Below are positions 19,042-30,800 of a stretch of DNA of 32,500 nt, piece by piece. Position numbers and translations under genes: made by a program. The stretch covers positions 1 to 32,500 of the forward strand of contig CAJNDS010002830.1 of assembly GCA_905221605.1 (NCBI GenBank). Direction: 5' to 3'. Source of the DNA: Symbiodinium natans. Its lineage: Eukaryota; Sar; Dinophyceae; Suessiales; Symbiodiniaceae. Position 1 is the first letter of the stretch; each line of letters begins with the position of its first letter. The notes under the pieces are model-generated. The model saw only the letters and a list, made by a program, of their open reading frames with translations, had not been told where the DNA came from and made no database searches.

Positions 19042-20440
19042 CTCAGCTGATCTTGTTTCGCGCTTTATGGGCACTACTGGCACTACTGGAACCGTCTCCT
19101 GGCGGCGCCGCTTAGCTTCAGGCTCTAGAGCCTCTGGAGCCGCCGCTTGATTGCCTCGGTTGCCACACACCTCTGCTGCGGCTTCTGGTGCAAAGGGAAA
19201 GCCTTCAGAGGCAACTGCCCGCCATCCTGAAGGGAACCTGCAGCTGTCGGTGCTTCCAGCCTGTAGTGCCCACAGAACAATGCCATGAGACATCATGAGA
19301 CGATACATGACTTCTTGCATCATGACCCCCGTACAGCGCCTGATGCCAGCCGAGATGGCTGCCAGCTGCCTCTGGAACTCACGAGAACAAAGCAGTCAAA
19401 GCAGTCAAACTCCAGCTGGCATTGCACTGCCAGCGCCTTTCTGAAGTCTTGCAACCAGCAAACATGCAGGGTGCATGGTGGGCAGTCTTGGACCGGTTCC
19501 GAGCCGAAGTGCAGCAATGTCCGGGCATGAGATGTAAGTCTGACGATCTGCGCCCCACGTCACTATTCACACCGCTGCATTCATTCATCCGTGTTCATCC
19601 CATCCCATCCCATCCCATCCATTCCTGTTCATGTATTCATTTCATTTCGTTCCATTCCATTCCATTCATTCATTCCGTTGGTTCGATGGTTCATTGGTTC
19701 ATTCATTCATTTCATTCAGTTCATTCAGTTCATTCAGTTCATTCAATTCATTCAATTCATTCAGTTCATTCAATTCATTAAATTCATTAAATTCATTCAG
19801 TTCATTCAATTCATTCAATCCATTCAATTCACTTCATTCATTCAGGGGGAGGAGAGGGGAGAGGGGGAGAGCGTTACCAGATATTCTTCCTGCATCTTCA
19901 ATCCGGGCTTAGTGAGCACGACACACCAGTCTTGGAACAGTAGTGTCGCCGGCACTGTCGGAACATAAGCTTGATCCAGCATGGAGTGCCAAAACTAAGG
20001 GCATAGAAGTGCAGAACGCGGATTCACGCTTCGGCACGCGCGATGCTCTTCACCTCATCAATCGCTGCTTTTTTTTGCTGCCGGTCTGCGACAAGCGTGT
20101 ACTTAACCACGGAAACCACTCACCATCGGCGGAAACCTGCTCCATGGGCCTCATGACATAGGATGTTCCCTCTCAAATCACAGTCTTTCATTGGGGTTCC
20201 TGTTCTAGCCACGGCCTGTAGGCGACCTGTTGTGATAAGTGTTCCTATACCGGGGGAACATCCCAACTCGCAATCCCAAAGCAGCGCAAGCTGCAGGACT
20301 GACAAGATAGGTGAGGTGATGTCCGCGTTTGCATCAGAAGCCAATTGCTTTCAGCACGGGCTTCAGCCAGGATGGCACATATCCACCTTGGGAGGAAGTT
20401 AACAAGTCAATTCTCCTAACTTGAGAAGCCTAAGCGACTG
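19042..20440. other. 5' flank of the dehydrogenase gene and ATTC-rich repeats
   Basis: A minus-strand frame overlapping the Rossmann exon continues to 19323 and contains a basic cluster (EPEAKRRRQE), but I cannot tie it to the dehydrogenase. At 19568-19846 lies an ATTC-based repeat that passes from CATCC and CATTC units into a 9-bp unit ATTCAGTTC. The frames across it (FIQFIQFIQ, HSVHSVHS) are artefacts. No gene is recognised between 19850 and 20440. Confidence 0.5.
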
Positions 20441-20445
20441 AGAGC

Positions 20446-20638
20446 TCCATGTCTCGTAAAGGTCTCGCAAGTGCGCTGCCGCTGATCGCTCTTGGGACCA
20501 GGCCACCCACAATCAGGATGAATATCAGCACGAAAGCCAGAAAGAACACGCCAATTCCAAGAATTCTGAGCCTTGTCATGCCAAGAGAACTCTCCATCCA
20601 AAACAACACCATCAGCAACAACCGAGGCTTGTGCCAAC
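20446..20638 (-). CDS. Candidate exon with one membrane helix
   Basis: The minus frame encodes RILGIGVFFLAFVLIFILIV, a clear transmembrane helix, then GGLVPRAIS and a TGA-terminated tail (RPLRDMELSVA). It looks like the last exon of a membrane-protein gene. Together with 20760-20875 it has a weak, uncertain resemblance to the TEX261/SVP26 (Erv26) ER-Golgi membrane family. Splice sites were not established. Confidence 0.3.
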
Positions 20639-20759
20639 CCTTGGTCGACCTGCCGGATGTGATGAAGTCTACAGATAGCTATGCAGACAGCATCAGCAAC
20701 GCGCAAGCAAACGTGAGCTAGGCTCTTCAGCCGGAGGCCAAGGCTCTACACTCTTTTCA

Positions 20760-20875
20760 GGATGGAAATATCGAATAGATTCTGCGCAGGTAAAATAGCG
20801 TGAGGGCCGCAAGCGGCACAGGTCTGTTCTCGTACCACAGGACGTGAAGCACGATGAAGATTCTAAGGCCCCATC
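20760..20875 (-). CDS. Candidate exon with one or two membrane helices
   Basis: The minus frame reads WGLRIFIVLHVLWYENRP and then VPLAALTLFYLRRIYSIFP. The sequence upstream on this strand is a C run of about 17 bases (20889-20905 as G on plus) followed by GATAG, which would make a good pyrimidine tract and acceptor. It could belong to the same gene as 20446-20638. The family is uncertain. Confidence 0.3.
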
Positions 20876-21088
20876 TATCAGGTTCACCGGGGGGGGGGGG
20901 GGGGAAAGATGTAGCAGGCAGCAGGCGCTGACGTCTAGTGGTGACGTCTAGTGGTCCCTCCTCACTGGACATAACCTCCAGCCTGCCACCCAGAAAAAAT
21001 CCCAAAAATTCCAGGTTCTGTCGATACTGAGGTCCGCAAAGCCCCAGTCCCTGAGTGCCCAGCCCAGACCATCGCTCCCTGTGGCTTG

Positions 21089-21306
21089 CTTAGGGTTGAG
21101 GGTTGAGGGTTGAGGGTTGATGAGGTTGAGGGTTTAGGGTTTAGGGTTCAGGGTTCAGGGTTTAGGGTTTAGGGTTTAGGGTTTTTGCCACCCGCCTAGG
21201 GTTTAGGGTTTAGGGTTTAGGGTTTAGGGTTTAGGGTTTAGGGTTTAGACAAGGATTTAGGGTTGGGGTTTGGGAAGTAGGGCCTAGGGTTTAGTTTCTA
21301 GGGCTT
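21089..21306. repeat. TTTAGGG block split by a 14-bp duplicated segment
   Basis: GGGTTGA variants give way to perfect TTTAGGG copies. The 14-mer TTTTTGCCACCCGC occurs at 21182-21195 and again at 21307-21320, bracketing a 111-bp telomere-like stretch. Confidence 0.85.
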
Positions 21307-21320
21307 TTTTTGCCACCCGC

Positions 21321-24300
21321 TGAATTGACCTCCCGGACACTCTGCAGGGAAGTAACTACGGCAAGTTTCTCATGCGACTGACAGTTCCCATTGAGTCCTG
21401 CTAGGACGGCCCAAACGGAGAGGCTCAGCCTCAACCTCTACAATACACTCCTTTAGGGCTTTTGGGCCCCTCTGCCTCAACGCAAGTGTGTGTTTGGGGT
21501 GGTCATGTCCAGGGCGGCAGGTGTTCTGGGTTCAGGGATACGCTACAAGCGTCAAGGAGGGGGCTGTAGACAACGCATCCTGAAGCACTGCAGCAAGGGT
21601 TCCGGCTATCTGCATGACAAAGGGAGAAAGAATCGAAGCTTTCCGAGACTTCTTGCCACCGTCCCCGACTGCCGCCTGGTCGACCTAAATCTGAACCTTC
21701 GCCTAAACCTCCAGGCCCGAGCCCCTACCTCAACCTTCAAACCTAACAAAGCTTAGGGATTTGAGCTTATAAGGATGCCGGTTCAGAGAAACAGCTGAAA
21801 CCGAAGGAGGTTCATCTCAGGCACTCCCTCGCCCGCCGGTCGGCGTCATCTTCCACTTCCAATTCGAGCTGGGGAACCTGAGCAGCTGAGCGGGCTCAGG
21901 GTCTGAGATGCGGGGGGTTCTACGTTTCAGTCCCTGTCTTCGTTGCTTAGCGAGGGGGGGGGGGGGGGTGTGTAGGGGGTGTACTTATCTTGGGGTTGAG
22001 GATGTTCTGGATGGTTTTTGAAAGGTTCCAGCTTCAGGGCCTTCAGGGATGCTTGGACTTGGGATTAGCTACAGGATTTCGTGCAATTCGGGGTGCAAGC
22101 AGGCCCCCAAAAACCTAAATGACTGAGTGCAGGCCCAGCTGAGAGCTCCCCTCCAGGTCCTCCGGCAGACTCGACGCCCTCTTTGCCGGCCGCCCGACCT
22201 ACGAGAACCTCGGGCTGACGTCGCTTCGCTCCCGCTGTGAATGGGGGGGGGCGGGGGAAAAAGGACAAAAAAAAAACGCGGAGGGGCGGGGGGGCCCGGA
22301 GGGCGGGGAGGGATGGAGGGGGGGGGGGGGCCGGAGGGGGGGGGGCCCGGAGGGGGGCCGAAGGTGGGGGGAGGGCTGCATGCTGAAACGTGCAACAGGA
22401 GTCTAGCATTAAGAAATTGCGCCTGAGGGGGAAGTTGCCGGAGAGCGAAGTCAAAGTTCAAGCGCATCGGCCGCATTGCTACGGCGACCCTGGATGTGAA
22501 AACATCTCGCCTGTCTCCGCTGCAACATATTCAAAAATCCTTCGGCGCTCATGCGCTTGGCCACGCACGTCATACTACCGAGTGCCCTACTAAGTTCAGC
22601 TTGTCAGCACGTCCCCCTGACGAAGATATGCGCCGAGCTGTCTTCTTGTCCTCGGACAGCGACGGAAGATGTTTTTCGAACTTGCACCTACATGTATGGC
22701 AAGGCTCCACAGCTGAGTGTTTTGCCTAAACACGCCACAGCAATTTAACACACCCAAATCTGCGACTCGGAAAGAACAAACCCATACAAATCCCATAACC
22801 CCTGGGAACGGAGCGCACGTGAGAGCCGCCCGGGCTCGCAGCGGCTGCCTGCAACTGTTGGCGTTGGCGGCGTTGGCATGATCTTCGAGACTTTCGGGGG
22901 CCCCAGTTGCTATTACTGAGGGTTGCTTTGTTTACGTGCTGGGTGGGGCTGCAGCCCTGCATTCCCAATGTTTTCGCCACTCGGCATTGGGACTGCACTT
23001 GTGCTTGAGTGCTTGAAACGCCTGGTATGCAGTACTTCCACTTGTTGAAAAGGAAGGCAAATCAATGCTCTCCAGCATCACTGCAAAGAGCCAACTACAA
23101 CTTATAACCACCATTGCTTAACGACCCAGGCGCCAAGCGGCGGCGAGGGCAATTAAGCAATGCAGGATGTCTTGCATCTGCAATGCTTAGGGCCCAAAGC
23201 TAAGCGGCGCAGCGTATCGGCGGAGCCAAACTCGCAGCTGTGAAAACCCAGCTATGTAATCCCCGGCTCGTTTTTTACCCGGTGATCCGTCCAACTGTAG
23301 CTGTTTAGACCAGCCGTTTAACCCCTGGCTGATTTTCAACCCGTAAAGCTTTCATGGCTATGGATAAGGCTTGATCTTGTGGGTCTGGCTTGGGTTCGAC
23401 CCATATCTTGGTGCAGCACGGCCTCTTCGCAATGACGCCTGCCGCCAAGAGTGTTGCGCCCGCAGCCAGCACAAAATCACCTCCACCTTCAGGCTTCTAG
23501 GGTTGAAGTTCAAGCGGGGCTTCCTTGTTTTTGGAGGGAGGGTTCTGCCCTCCCCTTGCAATCTGGAGTGGAACATGGCCCTTACCATATAGAGGCTCGC
23601 GCCTGCATCCGACAGCTAGGCTGAGTCCCTCGAATCTCAGCTTGAAAAGCCCCTCCAAGCGCACGAGCCCTGGCCCGAGGCTTGTTCAGTTCAGGTCGCG
23701 TGCGAGCCTCGCTCCGGAAACTGATGCATCGCATGCCCAGGCTTCGGCTCAAGCCTTCACGGAAAGCAGAATGGTCTCCAGGCAAGTTCGGGCTAAGGGC
23801 TTATGGAGTTTGGGGACCCAGTGCCAGAGCGTGGACTTCGAAAATCATCCCCAAACATGCCGGAAGCAGAACCTCTACATCCCACTGGGGGAGAAGTTGC
23901 AGTACCCTGCAGCTCAAGCACACAAACCTTCAATCCTAGGCTTTGCCTGGCAACCGGCACCTCGGGCGGCACTGCCACGAGGGTAAAGGCCTGGTCATTC
24001 AGGCGCATGCAGTGTGCCAGGCTCCGACAGGATTGCTCGGCTTGCACAGTAGATTGTTGACTTTGCATGGGTCACAGGGTGCTGGTGTGGTGCTTTCGAC
24101 TCAGGGTAGCTCGGCGTCTGTACTACGTTTTAGGCAATGTTGATACACTTAAAGCAGTCAGAAGCCTGAGCCAGTGCCATGGACTCCAGGCGGTTGGAGA
24201 GAGCAGAGCTCTCGCAAACGGGGGATGCCCCCTCTGCTCACAAAACCCACAACTGTTCCTAGGCTTGAAGACGGCGGAAGGGGAACGGGTAAAAATGTGC

Positions 24301-24899
24301 TGCATGTGAAAGGTGGCCCTATCGAAGCATGCGCGCCCGGCTAGACAGCTTGACACACCCCTTCAGCCTGAACGACTGGTCAGACGTCTTCAACCGCTTT
24401 GGACTTGCACAGCAGCTTGTCGTAACAGAAAGCACTGCTGGATGCTGGCCGATATTGCCAACAAAGCTGACAAATCTTGGCCTGTGCTAACTTGATAGCC
24501 AGTGCTGATGAACTGCCCAGAAGACACCCACGTGCGACCAACTGCTCTATTGCGACTGGACCTGTTGGGTCATCAATATCATCTGTGCGGGCACCCATCT
24601 GGACATCTCAAGCGGCCGGCTAGCACTTGGAGTGTAGATGCGGCACTCAGGAGGCACGTTGTCATCCATGTGCTGCGAGAGCTATTAACAGATGCTTGTG
24701 CACCCTCACCTGCCCTTGTCACCGTTTGGATGCACCTTAGTATAGGACGTCGCCCCGCTGCAGCAGGTAAAAGGTCAAGCGAGTCTGAGCTCCCCACCAA
24801 AACTCAGCAAATCAGACCTAGCCCACACATGTTGCTGCCACCGAACTCCGACCCTGTGTGCTGAGCGGTCGCGGCACAAACGTAAGCTCGTGTCAACGT
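21321..24899. other. Gene-poor stretch with G tracts
   Basis: It contains a G run near 21955-21968 and a very G-rich low-complexity region at 22240-22375 (GGGGGG with A, C and T breaks), which explains the Gly-rich and Pro-rich frames on either strand. Several frames of 60-150 codons exist without recognisable motifs. One minus-strand segment at about 24480-24598 (TGPVAIEQLVARGCLLG) looks protein-like, but its context is unclear. Some of this may be introns or the 3' part of the coiled-coil gene to the right. Confidence 0.35.
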
Positions 24900-27800
24900 C
24901 TGCGGATTCGCGTTCCTCTCCTCCTCCGCGAGTCTGGCGGCCTGCCCGAGGCTGGAAAGCCCAGGCTTTAGCCGATCCACGCAGTCGAAACTGGCCACTA
25001 GTCCGAAGCACTCCTAGCACAACGCACTGGCTCTGCTCCCCGTGCACCCGTCAGCCTTCTCCTGTTCTGCTCTTTTCCTGAGCTCCTCTGCCTGGCGTCG
25101 CCTCATGGCTCGTTAAGGTGCTTCGTGCACTCTCTTTTAGAGCAGCCCGGAACATGAGGCCCGAGCTCCTCGGCGACAAGCCGCTCTTCAATCTGTGGCA
25201 AACGGGGCCAACAATGGCAGGGGCTTTCTTGCGGAGGCTCTGCTGCTCTGTGGTATGTTTCTGCCACACATCTTGCTGGGCTTGATGGCTTCATGGTTGA
25301 GGGCTCAGTGCATCACCTACTTGGGGCAGCTCTCTCCTGCCTCTCGCTGCTGCTCCTTACGGCGCCTCTCAGCGGCCTGACGCCGCTGCTCCGCCTGCAC
25401 CCCACAAAGAGCCAAGGGCTTCGACTCTCACAACCAGCGCATGCACAGGCAAGGCTCCAGATGTGCATGGTGGAGACTATGGCACACTGGTCTCACTGAC
25501 AACACTAGGTTCAACAATCTTTGACATCAAGCCCACCAGTCGAAGCATGTCGAAGCCACCAACACGCAGGAGCGAACTCAAGCAGACTTTCCTAACAGTA
25601 TCCAACCACTATCACTGCAGCCCCTGCGTGTCAACTGTGGTCGACCCCGAAGCAGAAAGGCGTCTGTCGCCAAGCCCGGGGCATCTAAATCGGTTGAATT
25701 TGCCAGAGGGAAGTACTGAGCACAGGCCCATATTGAGCGAACACGCTCTCCCTAAAATCAAGTGCCACATGATGTCTGAGGCAGATGCAGGCTCACTATG
25801 AAAGGAATAATAAAAGTAGTCACTAGCAATGTCCAGCCCTGTGCAGAAACCTTCAATGCACTAGCTCAGCTGCACCAGTGGGAGGTGTGTGTGTGTGCAG
25901 AAATCATGCTACCAGCTGCCGCTGACGCGGCGCAAACTGTGGACTTTGCAAACTCCCATGGTGCAGCACTTGCAAGCACTCTGCTAGCACTCAGCTGCAA
26001 AGCTCAAAGTCATCATCCAATCCATAGCCTTAAGCCCTCAAGACTCGAGGCTGGAGAAGGACCGTCGCTTTAATTACTTGCTTCGCTTTGAAGCTTCGAG
26101 CCTCTAGCATTCGAAGCTGTGGCTCACTGCATCGCTGACTGCATCCGAGCGTCCGGCACAGGCTGTGGCCAATGAGCGATCTGGATGACGGGGCCACGCA
26201 GGCGCGGCGGGGACTGACAACTCCACACGGTCGACAGTGGCAAGGCTGCCCCATTCCCGGGCGCGTAAGCAATCTGGTTTGGGAGGGGGCGTGTCTGTGT
26301 CAACACTTGTGCATTTTGCACTGGGGCGGCTGGACGAGCAGCAGCCGGTGCGTGGAAGACACGAGGACGCAGCGGACTGCCCTGTTGGTACCTGTTCAGG
26401 TGTGGCGGCGATAGGCAGAATGCTGCATGGACCTTGGCCCCTGTCCGAGCATTTCCTGGCATTGGCATCGGCGGCACGGGCACCGGCATCGGTGCATTGA
26501 CGCCGACTGGATGCGATCCAACTTGCGGCTTCTCCATGCGAGGAGTCAGCAGCTCGAGGGCTTTGTCAGTGTCCCTGGGACCCGCAATGCCCGTGGCCAA
26601 GCCGCGCAAGTTGAAGCGACTTGCCGGGGCAGAGGTTGTGAGCAAGTCTCCGGTCTCTGCAAAGGGTGAACGCGGCAGTGCCTGGCCAAGCGGCACCTTC
26701 ACGGATGAAGAACCTCCTGACTGAGGCTCTGAGTCGCCTTCTTCAGGCACTCCAAAGAGCTGTGCCTGGCCCTTGCTCACAGAGGTCTGCTGCTCAATTT
26801 GGTTCGGATGCCCTTCGCCCAGCTGACTCCAGGGCATGTTCTCCAGCCAGCGCTTGAGCTCCCACCGAGGCATTTGCGAGGCGATCGTCTTGCGGTGCGG
26901 CTTCATGTCGTAGCCCCGCGAAGGTGATTCGAGCTTCGAGGTCTGGCTGCCGGCAGACTTCTCGGAGAGGTGGTCCTTGGGCGAGGTCCACTTGTTCTCC
27001 ACCTTTAGCTGCAAGCTCTGCAGGCGCATCTTGTGCTCAGGCGACACTTCCGGGTCTCGGCTATTCTCTTTCTCCTCGGGATCTTGCCGCGTGCGCTCCG
27101 GAGTCACTTCGGGAGACACTGGGGGTGTGTAAGCCATCGTCGGCTTCGAGGATCGTGGCTTTGAGGGTGTCGGCATCACGTCCATCACATCCTGGGTGGA
27201 CCCATTGGACCCCTCAACACCACAAGCTTTGTCATCCTTCTGGGGCGACCTCGCATCCTTGCGTCGAGATGGCAATGGGCTTGTCAAGACAGAATTTCCC
27301 TCACTCGATTCCTGCTCAGCAGCCATTCTTGCTCGCACATCCTTCTGTCCAAGTCTCAACCATTCATGGTCCAAGGCTTGCTCGATGGAGACACGCTCTG
27401 CAGGATCTTTGGCAAGCATTTTCCGCAGGAGGTCCCAAGCCACAGCGCTCACATGGCTCGGCTTGCTTTCCTTCGAGGGAGGGCAGATCTGGTGGATCTC
27501 CTCGAGCAGCCACTGCTGGCGAAGTGCTGTTGCTTGATGCGGGTCTCGCTCTGAGAGCTTCGTGATGCCTGGTTCGACGTTTGTTTGAAGCAAAGTCTTC
27601 CCTGTCATCATCTGGTAAAGAGTCGCCCCGGCACTCCACAAGTCGGCTTGCACTGTCTGCGGCGCATTGGAGAGCACTTCCGGCGCCATGTAAAGCAGCG
27701 TGCCTGCAAGGCTGGTTGGGCTGTCCCGCTGCAAGCAACACCAACCAAAGTCTGCGATGCGCAGCCTACCATCAGCTGTGCACAAAAGATTGTCCGGCTT

Positions 27801-30800
27801 GATGTCCCTGTGGATATACCCAAGCTGGTGCACGGCCTGCAGTCCCAGCATGAGCTGCCGGGCAAGAACCTTCAACTCCCTTTCCGAGAGCCTCCCCTGC
27901 TTTTGAAGCAGGTCTCCTTGTTCGCAAAACTCCAAGAGCAGGTAAACATAGTCACCCTCCTCTTTGACGTCCAGAAGTCGCAAGACGAAGGTCTCCGCAT
28001 CCTGCATGTCTCTGGAAAGTGTGGCTGCATGACGCATTGCTTCGATCTCCGAATCAACCTGGCACTCGATGCCTCGATTCTTGAAGTTCGGCCGGTTCAT
28101 CATCTTCACCGCGAAACCTCTGTGGCTAAGACGGTGGCGAACGAGAAAGACCTCAGCAAAAGCGCCGCCGCCCAGCTTTTCACAGCCGGGCCAAAGCTCG
28201 TAATCGGCCCGCCATGCGGATGGCAATGGCTGCGGAAAGTTCCTCGGCTCCATCTGTGCAGGATGCCGCCGCAACTCCTGCAACGGCTGTCGACGCACAA
28301 GGACCTTCCGCTCGTGCTCACGAAGAAGGGCTGCAGGGCGCTGGTGCACCTCCGGACCCGCCGAGGCTCTCCTGTTTCGCATTGTCGAGACGCCAGCTTG
28401 CGATGCTTGCGGCAGGAGTGGAAGATACAGCTGCTGATGTTCCAGCAATGCATGCTGCATGACCGGCTGCGGGTATGGGCCGCGCGCTGCCACATACTGT
28501 CGCTGAGGCTGCCCAGGGTGCCCAGGCTGCCCAGGTTGCCCAGCACCAAGGCGTAAGGTTGCCATAACGAGATGCTAGCGTCTCGAGCGTTGACGCGCCC
28601 ACGTTTCTTGAGCCAAGAGGGCTTCGGTTTATAAGGTCAATCGGAGTCAAACGGCTTCTGCCGCAAGAATGCGCCACAACCAGCTGACTGCATGTGAAGC
28701 AAGGAACCGCGAAGCAGCCGCGTTGCAGGCGAGCGGCTCGACGGATTTCCTCCTGCTGCCAGCGCTCTTCCGCCTGTTACGCCCTTTTCACTCTATCTCT
28801 CTCTACACAGCCGCAAGCAGCAGAAGTAGAAGTAGTAGAACCAGAAGTAGTAGAGCAGCAATCATCAAAGTCACCATAGTCATCGCAGCAGCAGCAGCAG
28901 CAGCATCACCACCACCACCAGTACCACCACCAGTACCAGCACCAGCATCAGCACCAGCACCAGCACCACCACCACCACCAAATGACATGCACGAAAGCGA
29001 ACCTTGCAGCTTCACAACCCTGGTTGTGAGAAAGAGGTTTGCCGGTGCATCGCGGCACAAAACAACAAACAGTATGCGTGGGTTTCCCGTGGTCCCACCA
29101 AGCCCAACATGTACTTATGACCCTAAATCAGTAGACCCACAAGTCCAACACTCAGAAACCCCCTTCTTAACTGCTGGCTGTGTCCAGAAGATGCCCAAAC
29201 CCTAAGCCCACAAACTCTTTCTCGACCTGTTTAGCCATGGACTGTGGGCAGTGAAGGCCTACGGCGACCGCTGAAACTTTGAACGCCTAACTAAGCTTGG
29301 GATGTTCGCCCTTATACTACAGTCCGTAATAGGCTTTATAGTAGGGGTACTGTAATCCCGATTAAGGACTGTTAGTTCAGCATAAGGGGGAACAGTCTAA
29401 GCCTCAACCCACCAAGCCGCAAAACGGGGCATCGGTGGCCTGCCGTCTCTGCTCCAACAAGCGCTGGACCTCTTCCGCCTGCTTGTACTTGGAGGTTCAT
29501 GGTACTTATTAACCCACTTATAACTGTACTTATAACCGCTTATAACCCAATTATAACCATATTTGGGCACTAAAGGGACTAATAAGTGGTTATAAGTACA
29601 GTTAGAACCGGGTAAGTAGATTGGGTATTGGGGCTTCGACACTCGCACTCGGACAAGGCAAGCAAGCCATACAACTGACCTCCAATCATGAAGTGATTTG
29701 GTGTTGCACTTGGAGAACTGATAAAACCCAGAGTATGACTTCATAACAAATGGTTTGATTCCAAACACCCTCTCCTTTATGGAAGCACTCCCCCCCCCCT
29801 CCCCAACCCCACTCCCCCCCCTCCCCCCGCCCCCCCCCCCCACCCCCTCCCCCCCCCTCCCCCCCCTCCTCCCCCCCCCTCCCCCCCCCCCCCCTCCCCC
29901 CCCCCTCCCCCCCCTCCCCCCCCCCCCCCCCCCCTCCCCCCCCCCTCCCCCCTCCCCTCCCCCCCCCTCCCCCCCCCCTCCCCCCTCCCCCCCCCCTCCC
30001 CCTCCCCCCCCGGCGCTGAAAAACCTAGATGGTTAACAAAGCTGGAAGGTCATCTCTACTTCTCAAATTAAACTAAAATATTAAAAAGGCGGCCGAAGGA
30101 AATGAAAGAGAATGAAGGGCAGCTATTGGGACAATTGACAACCTATGGGCCTACTGAGCTCCGGTGTTCTTTTGCCCATTATGGGGTTTAAGGCCATTGC
30201 TTTCTGGTTTAACATCAACGTACGTGGTTTCTAATAAGACGGCCGGTTCACAGCATGAGCAGTTTAGCAATACAAATCACATCAAGTTAAAAGCGAACTC
30301 GCGAAGTGGTTCGCAGTTTCAGACTAGGGGAGGTGAACCAACATAAAAGTGTGTTAAGAGAAACAGTTCTATTTTAAATTTATGCAAACAAAAACTGTTC
30401 TAGTCACGGGTTATTTGTTGTGATCAACCACACTGGTTACGAGAAATAGCCCCAAAGTACCATAAATGCATAGCACCTCATGATGATAATAAGTTGGAGC
30501 GAATATGACTCACCTTTCGAGACATGAGTTTTTGATATGGCACCCCTAGTAATCTATAGTTGTGTCCGCCATTACCGAGAGGAGCGACATGCAAAGTTGA
30601 TTTTATGCATAACAACATACTGCTTTCAGATTAGTTCGGAGCCATGCACAAAGCGCATGTTCAGTGGTTTGAAGCCGAAATACGGCGGGTCAATGGAGGG
30701 AAGCAGAGAAGCAAGTAGTCTTCTGCGGTTGGATCGCCTCGGCCTGTCGCCGCTTCTCCTCAATCTGCTGCTGCTCTTGCCACCACCGTTCCTTTACGAG

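Noticed and set aside
22065-22476. Pro-rich minus frames and Gly-rich plus frame
   Set aside because: Low-complexity G/C tract at 22240-22375.
27585-28556. 323-codon open frame on the plus strand opposite the kinase
   Set aside because: It lies wholly antisense to a kinase domain with all catalytic motifs. The peptide has no recognisable motif, and its openness follows from the codon use of the real gene.
29755-30036. 93-codon poly-Pro frame
   Set aside because: Translation of the C-rich tract.
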